Source: Lachnospiraceae bacterium JLR.KK002 (GTDB taxonomy: Bacteria; Bacillota; Clostridia; Lachnospirales; Lachnospiraceae). Taken from it: 64,000 bases of DNA. Position 1 is the first letter of the stretch. Every line of letters starts with the position of its first letter. Location: NCBI GenBank assembly GCA_036941025.1, contig JAYMNP010000001.1:3060501-3124500 (forward strand). Direction: 5' to 3'. Below the pieces are notes generated by a model. The model ran no database searches. It was not told the origin of the DNA and was given only the letters and a program-made list of their open reading frames with translations. This document shows, one piece after another, positions 31,967-43,007 of the stretch. The position numbers were made by a program, and so were the translations under genes.

Positions 31967-34012
31967 ATGAAATCATCTGATGAAAAAGAATATTCCCTGT
32001 CTGAACTTTGCAGTATTCTTTCCATTTCTCAGGCTACCGGACGGAACTGGCTCAGACTGGGAAAAATTTCTCCCACCGCAGAGCGGAAAGGAAAACCGTA
32101 TTTTTCCGTCACATATACCGAAGCACTGCTGACACAACTGAAAGAGAAACACAGAAACACTCTGAAATCCAGGAGAAATAAGAAATATATCACCGGAAGC
32201 AGCATGTATCGAAATTATCTTCCGGCAGACTCCCCCAATCTGCCTTCTGTCGAACACATACTGGAACAACTGTCAGGCTTTTCCCTGACAAACAGTCAAA
32301 TCCGGGCAATCCTGGCAGAATGTGCTCTGCAGCTTCTGTGCCCCGCCGAAAACCGGAAACCGGAAGTTACGGAACCCCTTCTGTTTCCTTTTCTCAGAGG
32401 AACGCTGCCCCTGGGCGAGTACCAGGTGCTGGTTCACGAGCTCTTAACAGGCACAGAACCGGCCTCCGGTTTATTGTCCCCCCGGCAAAACTCCGGACAT
32501 TTATCTGCATTCCCTCCGGCAGACATTCTCAGGGAGATTCCCTTTACCGTTCTGCCGGAAAAAAAAGCAGACATACTGGGTATGATTTATATTTCCCTGA
32601 AAAATCTGGGAGAACGGAAAGCAGCAGGCTCCTACTACACCCCTGTTCATATTGTGAAAAAATTAATAGAAAACCTGCTGTCAGAACTCCCTCAGGAAAA
32701 ATCTTTTCTCATTCTGGACCCCTGCTGCGGCACCGGAAACTTCCTGCTGCAGCTTCCGGACAGTATTGCGCCGGAACAGATTTTCGGATTTGATATTGAC
32801 GCCGTCAGCATTTTCATCGCCCGAATCAACATGGCCCTGAAATTTCCGCATACCCCTGTTTCCGGAATCCGGGCACAAATCCGCCTGCAGGACTTTCTTC
32901 TGGATGAAGATTCCCGCCGGTACCATCTGATTCTTGGAAATCCTCCCTGGGGCTTTCAGTTTGATGAGACTACTGAAACATTTTTAAAAAAGAATTTCCG
33001 GACTGCCGTAAAAAAACACACGGAATCCTGTGATGTTTTCCTGGAACAGGCATTGAACCGGACTGTCCCGAATGGTACCGTTGCATTCGTAATCCCGGAA
33101 GCAGTGCTTCATGTAAAATCCCATCTGCCTGTCCGCAGGCTGATTGCAGCGCAGACTCATATAGACCGTCTGGAATATCTGGGAAATGTTTTCCACAAGG
33201 TACAGTGCCCGGCCTCTATTTTACAGATAACAAATACCGGACTGCCCCTGGATACAAAAAGCATGAAGATTTCCGGCCCAAATCAGGAATTTGAAATACG
33301 CCTCAGCCGCAAAGTAAATCCTGAAAATTTTAATTTTCATATAACAGATGAGGCCTGTCTGTTAATCGAAAAAACAGAACGGCAGCGCCACATGACATTC
33401 CTGAAAGGCCAGGCAGAATTTGCCCTGGGAATCGTCACAGGCAATAATTCCGCCCTGCTTGGGCACAGGAAAACCACCCATAACGAAGTCGTACTCAAAG
33501 GCGCCGATATTCAAAAATATAAGATTACTCCCCGGAACAGATATCTCTCCTGGCAGCCGGAAAACTTCCAGCAGTGCGCCCCTGAAGCCTGCTACCGGGC
33601 AAAAGAAAAGCTGCTGTACCGCTTTATCGGCAGTCAGCTCGTATTTGCCTATGACAATGGACAGAGACTGTCTTTAAACAGCTGCAATATTTTAATTCCG
33701 CAGATTCCTCATCTGGACATCCGTTATATTCTGGCTGTTTTAAATTCCAGAACTGCCCAGTTTATTTACGAGAACAAATTCCGTTCACTGAAGGTATTGC
33801 GGGCCAGCCTGGAACAGATTCCCATTCCCCGCATTCCGGAGCAGGAACAGCAGCACATGATTTCCCTGGCCGAAAAGTTAATGCAGGAAACAGATTCCCA
33901 AAGATGGATGAAATATTATGAAGAAGCAGACCGGAGCATCGCCCTGGCTTATGGGCTGACGGAAGGAGAATACCGGATAATCCAGGTTTCCTCCGAAGAA
34001 ATATTCAGTTAA
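31967..34012 (+). CDS. Solitary N6-adenine DNA methyltransferase with N-terminal HTH
   Basis: It spans 681 residues. Residues 1-45 look like a MerR/excisionase-type helix-turn-helix (YSLSELCSILSISQATGRNW). The methyltransferase core follows: GSYYTPVHIVKKLIENLL, SAM-binding motif I ILDPCCGTGNFL and catalytic motif IV LILGNPPWGFQF. A TaqI-like specificity region covers about 400-650. No nuclease motif is seen in the protein, and no restriction gene is adjacent, so it looks like an orphan or regulatory methylase rather than half of a restriction system. GGAG lies 8 bases before ATG 31967; the frame upstream lacks a ribosome site. The recognition sequence is unknown. Confidence 0.85.
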   Translation: MKSSDEKEYSLSELCSILSISQATGRNWLRLGKISPTAERKGKPYFSVTYTEALLTQLKEKHRNTLKSRRNKKYITGSSMYRNYLPADSPNLPSVEHILEQLSGFSLTNSQIRAILAECALQLLCPAENRKPEVTEPLLFPFLRGTLPLGEYQVLVHELLTGTEPASGLLSPRQNSGHLSAFPPADILREIPFTVLPEKKADILGMIYISLKNLGERKAAGSYYTPVHIVKKLIENLLSELPQEKSFLILDPCCGTGNFLLQLPDSIAPEQIFGFDIDAVSIFIARINMALKFPHTPVSGIRAQIRLQDFLLDEDSRRYHLILGNPPWGFQFDETTETFLKKNFRTAVKKHTESCDVFLEQALNRTVPNGTVAFVIPEAVLHVKSHLPVRRLIAAQTHIDRLEYLGNVFHKVQCPASILQITNTGLPLDTKSMKISGPNQEFEIRLSRKVNPENFNFHITDEACLLIEKTERQRHMTFLKGQAEFALGIVTGNNSALLGHRKTTHNEVVLKGADIQKYKITPRNRYLSWQPENFQQCAPEACYRAKEKLLYRFIGSQLVFAYDNGQRLSLNSCNILIPQIPHLDIRYILAVLNSRTAQFIYENKFRSLKVLRASLEQIPIPRIPEQEQQHMISLAEKLMQETDSQRWMKYYEEADRSIALAYGLTEGEYRIIQVSSEEIFS

Positions 34013-34035
34013 TTCCGGATATTCTGTGATTTTAC

Positions 34036-34061
34036 CATAATAAAAAGTTTTTTTTATTATG
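34036..34061 (+). terminator. AT-rich hairpin after the methyltransferase gene
   Basis: CATAATAAAAA and TTTTTATTATG pair almost perfectly. It lies 24 bases after the stop codon and includes a T run, so it may act as a weak terminator. Confidence 0.45.
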
Positions 34062-34140
34062 AATTCAAATATTTCTTTGAATGCTTTTGTCCGCATCTGC
34101 ACTCTGTTGCGATAAAACTGTAAAGAATAAAAGAAAAAGA

Positions 34141-35543
<1,403 letters not shown>

Positions 35544-35630
35544 TCATTCCAGGCGTATGCCGGGAAATAATATCAGAATACTCATAAAAAACAATAAGCG
35601 TATGACATCTTTTCTGTAAACTGAAATCGA

Positions 35631-35673
35631 AAGGTTCTTCCGGGATTTTATTTCATCACGGAAGAACCTTTTT
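35631..35673 (+). terminator. gdhA terminator
   Basis: AAGGTTCTTCCG and CGGAAGAACCTT form a perfect 12-bp stem with a 16-base loop followed by TTTCC; AAA before the stem also gives T bases on the other strand. Confidence 0.85.
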
Positions 35674-35830
35674 CCTGTCCGGCAGAATGCTAACACTCCA
35701 TTCGGAGTATATACTCCTGCGTACCTTCCTCCGGGCTGTTTTTCCCCTGTAAGTACAAAGCCATGTCTTTCATAATCATTCTGAAAAATATTTCTGTAAT
35801 TAACTCGCTTTGAGAAAATCAGTATTTCCG

Positions 35831-35902
35831 CTATTCCTGACCTTTTATGAAATAGCCGCCTCGGCAACTGCTGTCAGTAATCGTGAGTCTAACCTTCCCC
35901 AT
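35831..35902 (-). pseudogene. Fragment resembling the N-terminus of a TIGR04076-like small protein
   Basis: From ATG 35902 the frame reads MGKVRLTITDSSCRGGYFIK and stops at 35831 after 23 residues. The VRLTITDSSC start and G-x-Gq ending resemble the beginning of small TIGR04076-type proteins, which are normally about 85 residues. The rest is missing or scrambled. The assignment is weak. Confidence 0.35.
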
Positions 35903-35936
35903 CTCAGTCACCTCTGAAAAGTTGCTGTCCATATTA

Positions 35937-36155
35937 TTAAAATATATCAATCTCTCTTAACAGTCCTTTTAATATAAGCATTTGCTTCGGCGTAATCATA
36001 ATTCCCTTACCATATCTTGTATGGTCCTGATTCCATATTCTTATATCATAAACCGGCTCTCTGTTATTCCACGAAATGAAATTTAATTCTTTTACCCAAC
36101 CATTATTTGATTTAGACAAATCACCTATATGCCTGTAAATAACATAGTTTTTCAA
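35937..36155 (-). CDS. PC4/YdbC-family single-stranded DNA-binding protein
   Basis: This 72-residue protein carries the PC4/YdbC fold signature: a SKSNNGWVKELNFISWN strand pair, then YDIRIWNQDH and GKGIMIT. Family members bind single-stranded DNA as dimers, and in Firmicutes many are carried on integrative elements. The start is TTG at 36155 with AGAGG about 9 bases upstream; there is no ATG. It stands alone next to coding remnants, so it may be what is left of a mobile element. Confidence in the family is good, but whether it is expressed is unknown. Confidence 0.75.
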   Translation of the reverse strand: MKNYVIYRHIGDLSKSNNGWVKELNFISWNNREPVYDIRIWNQDHTRYGKGIMITPKQMLILKGLLREIDIF

Positions 36156-36268
36156 ATATAAACAACCTCTTTTCCATACGGCATCAGATTATAACTTCGA
36201 TTATACCACGTTCATGCTCCTTTTACCACAAAAGCATAAGGCACAGCAATCACCATACTCCGTACCTT

Positions 36269-36469
36269 TTATCGCTCCGGCGATTTCTCAATCTTCCATT
36301 TCTGCCCTTTCAAATCATTCTGCTTCTCATACAAACTATTGCGCTCTCTACAAAGTTCTTTCATGCGCTCCAACTGCAGCCGCACTCCCTCCCGGCAATC
36401 CGGCTCTATCTTCCTGTATTCTCCGGTCAGACTACGGATTGTATTATTGTTTTCTTTTATACAATTGCT
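36269..36469 (-). pseudogene. Open coding remnant, C-terminal tail of an unknown protein
   Basis: Bounded by stops at 36472 and 36269, the frame has no usable start but a convincing protein composition: IRSLTGEYRKIEPDCREGV then LQLERMKELCRERNSLYEKQ and NDLKGQKWKIEKSPER before TAA. Charged coiled-coil tails like this occur at the end of relaxases and other mobile-element proteins, but I cannot name the family. Confidence 0.4.
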
Positions 36470-36545
36470 TTACCCAAATCAAAAATTGAATACCATAAAT
36501 TCGATACTTTATAACACATTATTTTCAAAAATTTACTACAAACTC

Positions 36546-36645
36546 TTGTCATAAATTTGTAAATGTGGTAATATACTAAAATAGAGATAGCTATATTGAT
36601 TATGGCTGAAAAACACTCATGCGCATATGTGTATGGGTGTTTTTT
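36546..36645 (+). ncRNA. Candidate short transcript (promoter plus hairpin), unproven
   Basis: TTGTCA (36546-36551) and TAATAT (36569-36574), 17 bases apart, are followed by a hairpin AAAAACACTCAT/ATGGGTGTTTTT (36609-36644) with a T run. A transcript of about 65 bases would result. It could also be a relic leader that continues as a short ORF (MAEKHSCAYVYG). Confidence 0.35.
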
Positions 36646-36720
36646 ACTTTCCAAAATAGTCTGTACTACAATTTTTATTTCCTGGCACCGCTTTCCACTT
36701 TTTTCTGCTGCAAAGTTTCA

Positions 36721-36751
36721 AAAAGGGCTTTCCGATTTCTCGGAAAGCCCT
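36721..36751 (-). terminator. tuf terminator
   Basis: On the minus strand GGGCTTTCCGA and TCGGAAAGCCC pair around GAAA-type loop bases, followed by TTTTT. It lies 23 bases after the tuf stop. Confidence 0.9.
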
Positions 36752-36773
36752 GTAAAGTCTGACTTTTTACTGA

Positions 36774-37961
36774 TTATTCAACGATAGAAGCCACACGTCC
36801 GGAACCTACGGTACGTCCGCCTTCGCGGATAGCGAATGTAAGACCCTGCTCCATAGCGATCGGATGAATCAGCTCAATGCTCATCTCTACGTTATCGCCA
36901 GGCATACACATTTCTGTACCTTCCGGCAGGTTGCAAACGCCTGTTACGTCAGTTGTTCTGAAATAGAACTGAGGTCTGTAGTTGTTGAAGAACGGAGTAT
37001 GACGTCCACCTTCATCTTTTGTCAGAACGTAAACCTGAGCGGTAAATTTGGTATGGCATGTTACTGTGCCGGGTTTTGCAAGAACCTGTCCTCTTTCGAT
37101 TTCAGTTCTCTGAATACCACGAAGCAGTGCGCCGATGTTATCACCAGCCTGAGCCTCGTCTAACAGTTTACGGAACATTTCGATACCGGTTACAACGGTT
37201 TTCTTGGTCTCTTCTTTGATACCAACGATTTCAACTTCTTCATTTACATGGAGAACACCACGCTCTACTCTACCGGTAGCAACGGTTCCACGACCTGTAA
37301 TGGTGAAGATATCCTCGATAGGCATCAGGAACGGCTGATCTGTTGCACGCTGAGGATCCGGAATATGCTCGTCAACTGCTGCCATCAGTTCCATAACTTT
37401 GTCGCCCCATTCTCCGCTTGGATCTTCCAGAGCTTTCAGAGCGGAACCTTTGATAATCGGGCAGTCTGTGAATTCATATTCTTCCAGAATCTCAGTAATT
37501 TCCATTTCTACCAGTTCCAGCAGCTCTTCGTCGTCAACCATGTCACATTTGTTCATGAATACAACGATGTAAGGTACGCCTACCTGACGGGACAGAAGGA
37601 TGTGCTCTTTGGTCTGAGCCATAACACCGTCAGTAGCAGCTACTACAAGGATAGCACCGTCCATCTGAGCAGCACCGGTAATCATGTTCTTTACGTAGTC
37701 AGCATGGCCTGGGCAGTCAACGTGTGCGTAATGTCTGTTTTCTGTTTCATACTCAACGTGTGCGGTAGAGATGGTGATACCTCTTTCTCTTTCTTCCGGA
37801 GCTTTGTCGATGTTTTCAAAATCGGTAGCTTCGTTTCCTGCAACTCTTTCAGATAAAACTTTTGTGATAGCCGCTGTTAAAGTTGTTTTACCATGGTCAA
37901 CGTGACCAATGGTTCCGATATTACAATGCGGTTTTGTTCTCTCAAATTTAGCTTTAGCCAT
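36774..37961 (-). CDS. tuf: Elongation factor Tu
   Basis: This GTPase delivers aminoacyl-tRNA to the ribosome. It has G1 GHVDHGKT, G3 DCPGHADY, G4 NKCD and the three-domain length of 395 residues, with AAGGAGG before ATG. It is the last gene of the str cluster and has its own promoter at 38037-38065, so it can be made in excess of EF-G. A strong terminator follows. Confidence 0.99.
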   Translation of the reverse strand: MAKAKFERTKPHCNIGTIGHVDHGKTTLTAAITKVLSERVAGNEATDFENIDKAPEERERGITISTAHVEYETENRHYAHVDCPGHADYVKNMITGAAQMDGAILVVAATDGVMAQTKEHILLSRQVGVPYIVVFMNKCDMVDDEELLELVEMEITEILEEYEFTDCPIIKGSALKALEDPSGEWGDKVMELMAAVDEHIPDPQRATDQPFLMPIEDIFTITGRGTVATGRVERGVLHVNEEVEIVGIKEETKKTVVTGIEMFRKLLDEAQAGDNIGALLRGIQRTEIERGQVLAKPGTVTCHTKFTAQVYVLTKDEGGRHTPFFNNYRPQFYFRTTDVTGVCNLPEGTEMCMPGDNVEMSIELIHPIAMEQGLTFAIREGGRTVGSGRVASIVE

Positions 37962-38036
37962 TTTATAACGTCCTCCTTAATTTCTGCCCTCCTGGGCTTT
38001 CTTAATTGAATACAGAATTCTAATCAGCTATTTATG

Positions 38037-38065
38037 ATTATATTCGATAATCACCGGATTTTCAA
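38037..38065 (-). promoter_or_regulatory. tuf promoter
   Basis: On the minus strand TTGAAA (38060-38065) and TATAAT (38037-38042) are separated by 17 bases, 76 bases upstream of tuf. Confidence 0.75.
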
Positions 38066-38105
38066 GTGTTTTCTATGACTTTCCATGTCACTGCCGGCAA
38101 ATTGT

Positions 38106-38139
38106 GTTACTGTTCACACCCTGCGGGTGTTCCAGTAAC
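38106..38139. other. Nested hairpin between fusA and tuf
   Basis: GTTACTG/CAGTAAC encloses ACACCC/GGGTGT with a 3-base loop. No T run follows, so it is more like a processing or pausing structure than a terminator. Confidence 0.55.
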
Positions 38140-38177
38140 TTCCGGCAAGGGAATCAAAAACCTCGCGCGAATAAACA

Positions 38178-40292
38178 TCAGTCTTTTGCGGTGATTACTT
38201 TTTCCTGAACACTCTTCGGTACCTGTTCGTATTTTTCAAAGAACATGGAATAGTTTCCGCGTCCCTGTGTTCTGGAACGTAAATCTGTGGAATATCCGAA
38301 CATTTCAGCAAGAGGCACAAATGCGCGCACAATCTTGCCGCCGCCCAGGTCGTCCATACCTTCGATACGTCCGCGGCGGGAGTTGATATCTCCGATTACG
38401 TCGCCCATGTATTCTTCCGGCATGGTTACTTCCACTTTCATAATAGGCTCCAGCAGTACCGGTGTTGCTTTCTTCATGGCCTCTTTAAATGCCATGGAAC
38501 CGGCAATATGGAATGCCATTTCAGAAGAGTCCACTTCATGGTAGGAACCGTCGTATACGGTAGCATGAACGCCTACAACCGGGAATCCTGCCAGAATACC
38601 GGCTTTGGTAGCTTCCTCAATACCTTCCCCTACTGCAGGGATATATTCTTTCGGAATAGCGCCGCCCACAACTTCGGAATCAAATTTGAACAGTTCTTCT
38701 CCGTTGGCGTCCATTGGCTCAAATCTGACTTTACAGTGGCCATACTGTCCGCGTCCGCCGGACTGTTTTGCATATTTGTATTCCTGATCGATTGGTTTGG
38801 TAAATGTCTCTTTGTAAGCAACCTGAGGCGCACCTACATTTGCCTCTACCTTGAATTCGCGGAGCAGACGGTCAACGATAATCTCCAGATGGAGCTCGCC
38901 CATACCTGCGATAATGGTCTGTCCTGTCTCTGCATTGGTGTGTGCGCGGAAGGTGGGGTCTTCCTCTGCAAGTTTGGCAAGAGCCTCGCCCATCTTGCCC
39001 TGTCCTGCTTTTGTCTTGGGCTCGATTGCCAGCTCAATAACCGGTTCCGGGAACTCCATGGACTCCAGAATTACCGGGTGCTGCTCATCGCAGATGGTAT
39101 CTCCTGTAGCGGTAAATTTGAATCCTACTGCTGCCGCAATATCACCGGAGTAAACTTTATCAAGTTCCGCCCGCTTATTTGCATGCATCTGAAGGATACG
39201 TCCCACACGCTCTTTTTTATCTTTTGTTGCATTCAGTACATAGGAACCGGAATTCATGGTACCGGAATACACACGGAAGAATGCCAGCTTTCCTACGAAC
39301 GGGTCTGTCATAATCTTAAATGCCAGCGCTGAGAATGGTTCTTCGTCTGAAGAATGTCTCTCTACTTCATTGCCTTCCATGTCTGTTCCCTTAATTGCAG
39401 GGATATCTACCGGAGAGGGCATATACTCAATTACTGCGTCCAGCAGCTTCTGAACGCCCTTATTCCTGTAAGCAGTACCGCAGCATACCGGAATAGCCGT
39501 ACATTCGCAGGTTCCTTTTCTTAAAGCAGCTTTCATGGCTTCCACTGATGGTTCTTCCCCTTCCAGGTACTCCATCATCAGGTCGTCATCCAGCTCACAT
39601 ACTTTTTCCACCAGTTCCGTACGGTACAGTTCTGCGTCTTCCTTCATATCATCCGGAATATCTATAACTGAAATATCATCGCCTTTATCATCATTATAGA
39701 TATAGGCTTTCATTTCAAACAGGTCAACGATTCCCTTAAAAGAATCTTCCTTACCGATGGGCAGCTGAATGCAGATTGCATTCTTACCCAGACGCGTTTT
39801 AATCTGTTCCACTGCTCCGTAGAAATCAGCTCCCAGAATGTCCATCTTATTGATAAATGCCATTCTCGGTACGTTATAGGTATCGGCCTGGCGCCATACG
39901 TTTTCAGACTGAGGTTCTACCCCGCCTTTTGCACAGAAAACGCCTACGGCGCCATCCAGTACACGGAGTGAACGTTCCACTTCAACCGTAAAGTCAACGT
40001 GTCCCGGAGTATCAATAATATTGATACGATGCTCCAATGCACCTTCTTTCGGCTTACAGTTTTCCTGTAACGTCCAGTGACATGTTGTAGCGGCTGAAGT
40101 AATGGTAATACCTCTTTCCTGCTCCTGCTCCATCCAGTCCATGGTGGCAGTACCTTCATGAGTATCACCAATCTTATAATTAACACCGGTATAGTAAAGA
40201 ATACGCTCTGTCGTGGTAGTTTTACCAGCGTCAATATGAGCCATAATACCGATATTTCTGGTTCTCTCTAATGGATATTCTCTTCCAGCCAA
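38178..40292 (-). CDS. fusA: Elongation factor G
   Basis: This translocase GTPase of 704 residues has G1 [20 protein letters not shown]3 DTPGHVDF, G4 NKMD and the domain IV signature GGRGQYGHC. The start is TTG at 40292, fixed by TAGGAGGAAAAAACC directly upstream and by the alignment [13 protein letters not shown]. It lies 21 bases after rpsG in the str cluster. Confidence 0.99.
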   Translation of the reverse strand: MAGREYPLERTRNIGIMAHIDAGKTTTTERILYYTGVNYKIGDTHEGTATMDWMEQEQERGITITSAATTCHWTLQENCKPKEGALEHRINIIDTPGHVDFTVEVERSLRVLDGAVGVFCAKGGVEPQSENVWRQADTYNVPRMAFINKMDILGADFYGAVEQIKTRLGKNAICIQLPIGKEDSFKGIVDLFEMKAYIYNDDKGDDISVIDIPDDMKEDAELYRTELVEKVCELDDDLMMEYLEGEEPSVEAMKAALRKGTCECTAIPVCCGTAYRNKGVQKLLDAVIEYMPSPVDIPAIKGTDMEGNEVERHSSDEEPFSALAFKIMTDPFVGKLAFFRVYSGTMNSGSYVLNATKDKKERVGRILQMHANKRAELDKVYSGDIAAAVGFKFTATGDTICDEQHPVILESMEFPEPVIELAIEPKTKAGQGKMGEALAKLAEEDPTFRAHTNAETGQTIIAGMGELHLEIIVDRLLREFKVEANVGAPQVAYKETFTKPIDQEYKYAKQSGGRGQYGHCKVRFEPMDANGEELFKFDSEVVGGAIPKEYIPAVGEGIEEATKAGILAGFPVVGVHATVYDGSYHEVDSSEMAFHIAGSMAFKEAMKKATPVLLEPIMKVEVTMPEEYMGDVIGDINSRRGRIEGMDDLGGGKIVRAFVPLAEMFGYSTDLRSRTQGRGNYSMFFEKYEQVPKSVQEKVITAKD

Positions 40293-40313
40293 GGTTTTTT
40301 CCTCCTAAAAATG

Positions 40314-40826
<513 letters not shown>

Positions 40827-40989
40827 TCAACGGTACTCACTGTTCTGTGTTCGTGCGGAAATCTGTCTGTGCGGAAAGCCTGCTGCTTTCCGTCTGTTTC
40901 TATGCGTCAAAAAGAATGTACGCTCTCGCGGTTTCCAACACTAACCATTGTGATACTATTGTCTGCCATAAATTTCAGGTTATTTCAGA

Positions 40990-41412
40990 TTATTTTTTGG
41001 CATCTTTTGGTCTCTTTGCACCATATTTGGAACGTGCCTGGCGTCTGTTTGCAACGCCTGCGGTATCCAGAGTTCCACGGATAATGTGATATCTGGTACC
41101 TGGCAAGTCTTTTACTCTTCCGCCCCTGATCAGAACAACGCTGTGCTCCTGCAGGTTATGGCCTTCACCCGGAATATAGCTTGTCACTTCAATTCCGTTG
41201 GAAAGACGGACTCTGGCGATTTTACGAAGAGCAGAGTTAGGTTTCTTAGGAGTTGCAGTTTTCACTGCGGTACAAACACCTCTCTTCTGGGGTGCAGAAG
41301 TATCCGTTGGGCGTTTCTTTAAGGAGTTGTATCCTTTCTGTAAAGCCGGTGCGGTAGATTTCTTTGTAGATGTCTGTCTTCCTTTTCTTACTAACTGGTT
41401 AAATGTTGGCAT
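40990..41412 (-). CDS. rpsL: 30S ribosomal protein S12
   Basis: This is the decoding-centre protein, 140 residues from ATG 41412 ([11 protein letters not shown]), with AGGAGGTG upstream. The conserved [11 protein letters not shown] and GGRVKDLPG loops keep the lysines that are changed in streptomycin-resistant mutants, so no such resistance is predicted from this gene. It is the first gene of the rpsL-rpsG-fusA-tuf unit, with a promoter at 41465-41493. Confidence 0.98.
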   Translation of the reverse strand: MPTFNQLVRKGRQTSTKKSTAPALQKGYNSLKKRPTDTSAPQKRGVCTAVKTATPKKPNSALRKIARVRLSNGIEVTSYIPGEGHNLQEHSVVLIRGGRVKDLPGTRYHIIRGTLDTAGVANRRQARSKYGAKRPKDAKK

Positions 41413-41464
41413 TCTTTTCACCTCCTGTAAAATTATAAGTGCATATCAATATGCACGCTAAATC

Positions 41465-41493
41465 ATTATATAAGGATAAAATCGCCATGTCAA
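41465..41493 (-). promoter_or_regulatory. rpsL operon promoter
   Basis: On the minus strand TTGACA (41488-41493) and TATAAT (41465-41470), both perfect consensus, are 17 bases apart. Confidence 0.9.
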
Positions 41494-41568
41494 GGACTTT
41501 TTCTAATTTTTCCCGGATTTTCCATTTCTATTCATCCTTCTCCGCAACAGTTCCGGAAATCCTCTATG

Positions 41569-42020
41569 TTAAAATGTTTTCTCTGCGCTATCCATTGGAA
41601 ACACATCGCCCCATTTTTCTTTCTCATAGTCAATATAATGCTGCGTTTCCCAGTCCGGAGCAATCCCTTTCAGCGTAACCAGGTGGGATTCCACATAAAG
41701 CTGCTCCCCATCTTCCAGTACCAGTGGCAGAAGAGATATTTCCTCATGAAAATCATAATAGCGATAAATCTCTCTGTCTGTAAATCCAATGGCCGGTCCT
41801 GAAAAAATAAGGGGAAGAAAGCTGTTCATTTCTACGACTCCCCGCATAATATAAGAAATTTTTTCTCTGTCAGCCAGTTCTAAAATTTTTCTGTTAAATT
41901 CATTATACAGGTCTAACAGCAACAGCTCCTGATTTTCCAGATCAGACAGATGAATGGATTCTTTTTCGGCCAGAGGATGACAGCGGGCCATTACGCCATA
42001 CAGCGGAGTTTTTGCAGCTT
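41569..42020 (-). pseudogene. LysR-family regulator, only the C-terminal ligand domain remains
   Basis: Reading leftwards, LYGVMARCHPLAEKESIHLS begins in the middle of a LysR substrate-binding domain and continues through ENQELLLLDLYNEFNRKIL and LPLIFSGPAIGFTDREIYRY to the stop at 41569. The winged helix and about half the ligand domain are missing. Beyond about 42020 the open frame is only the antisense of the membrane gene. The breakpoint coincides with the truncated 5' end of that gene, which indicates a deletion or rearrangement joining two unrelated genes. Confidence 0.7.
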
Positions 42021-42046
42021 CCATCGGAGCTTTACCGGCCTTTATC

Positions 42047-42874
42047 ATGACCGGCGTATTCCCCGTAGCGGGGTCTGTGGCAGCCATGTGCGGTGCGGGA
42101 GACGCATCCAACATTCTGCTGAACTATGTTGCTTTCGGCCCGTTTTTCGGCCCGCATATTGCATTTGCCGGAGGCGTAGCTGCTTCTGCTTTTGCCCGAA
42201 AAAAAGGCATTACGGAAAACGGAGCGGATATCGCCACTGCACTGGGCGGATGCAACGAGCCATCTGTTCTCCTTGTGGGCGGTATTTTCGGCGTAATTGG
42301 TTTCCTTTTTAAAGAACTTGTCGTTGCAAATCTTTTTGCAGGAACCATTTCCAACCGCCTGATTACCGATGCACCCGGAATTACTGTGTTCTGTTCTGCA
42401 ATCCTGGTCCGTCTGGTCTTCGGCGGAAAACTGAGAACGGGAACAGAAGTATTCAGTAAAGGAAAACCTCTGGCAAACACGCTGATTATTGCCATTGGTT
42501 ACAGTCTGGTTACAGGCGGAATTTATACCGGCGCTATTCATTCCGGTGTACCGGCAGAAGGATTTGGAGGAGCGTATCCCACCCTGATTTTCGGACTTGC
42601 AGCAATTGGCCTGATTTTTGCAGAAATCGGACAGCCTTTCTTCGGCTGCCACCATATTGTAATCATTGCCGCTGCAACTGTGGTACAATGCTATGCGTCC
42701 TCAGGAAATCTCTGGCTGTCATTGCTGATGAGCGTGGTATTTGGCACAATTGCTTCTCTGCTTGCCGACTTTGAAGGTCATTTTCTGAACAGCGGATCTG
42801 ATTCGCACGTTGACCCGCCGGCATTTGCAATATTTATTATGACATTTGTTGTCAATGCCTGCTTCCCCGTTTAA
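42047..42874 (+). CDS. Polytopic membrane protein, 5'-truncated, function unknown
   Basis: The 275 residues from ATG 42047 are strongly hydrophobic with about seven helices, and Gly-rich signatures such as FPVAGSVAAMCGAGDASNIL, IATALGGCNEPSVLLVGG and GQPFFGCHHIV. The frame is open and protein-like for about 14 codons before this ATG (GVFAASIGALPAF) and then stops, so the real N-terminus is lost at the junction with the LysR fragment. I do not recognise the family; the shape suggests a transporter. There is no ribosome site at 42047, so it may be a pseudogene. Confidence 0.6.
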   Translation: MTGVFPVAGSVAAMCGAGDASNILLNYVAFGPFFGPHIAFAGGVAASAFARKKGITENGADIATALGGCNEPSVLLVGGIFGVIGFLFKELVVANLFAGTISNRLITDAPGITVFCSAILVRLVFGGKLRTGTEVFSKGKPLANTLIIAIGYSLVTGGIYTGAIHSGVPAEGFGGAYPTLIFGLAAIGLIFAEIGQPFFGCHHIVIIAAATVVQCYASSGNLWLSLLMSVVFGTIASLLADFEGHFLNSGSDSHVDPPAFAIFIMTFVVNACFPV

Positions 42875-42951
42875 GACATTCGCAGACTTCTGAATTATGT
42901 ATGGTAACTTTTATGTTTCCCGGAATAACCTGAATTGCCCAGGTTCATTTC

Positions 42952-42990
42952 AAAAAGGCCGCCCTTTCTGCTGCTATGGAAAGAGCGGCC
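42952..42990 (-). terminator. rpoC terminator
   Basis: On the minus strand GGCCGCTCTTTC and GAAAGGGCGGCC pair around a 10-base loop, followed by TTTTT. It lies 18 bases after the rpoC stop. Confidence 0.9.
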
Positions 42991-43007
42991 TCTGCCTTTA
43001 TCTTATG

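Larger units (their letters stand above)
36156..36773. other. Region without an intact gene, with a coding remnant and a short promoter-hairpin unit
   Basis: Between the YdbC-like gene and tuf lie a degraded minus-strand coding stretch (36269-36469), a plus-strand promoter followed closely by a terminator-like hairpin (36546-36645), and the tuf terminator. No complete protein gene is supported. Confidence 0.55.

Noticed and set aside
35544..35867. Minus-strand 107-codon frame after gdhA
   Set aside because: It runs through the gdhA terminator hairpin, has no recognisable motif and no ribosome site.
36457..36654. Minus-strand 65-codon frame upstream of tuf
   Set aside because: It is an AT-rich random frame crossing the hairpin at 36609-36644, with no ribosome site.
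42032..42688. Minus-strand 218-codon frame opposite the membrane protein
   Set aside because: Its Ser/Cys/Asn/Arg-rich sequence is the shadow of the hydrophobic plus-strand gene.
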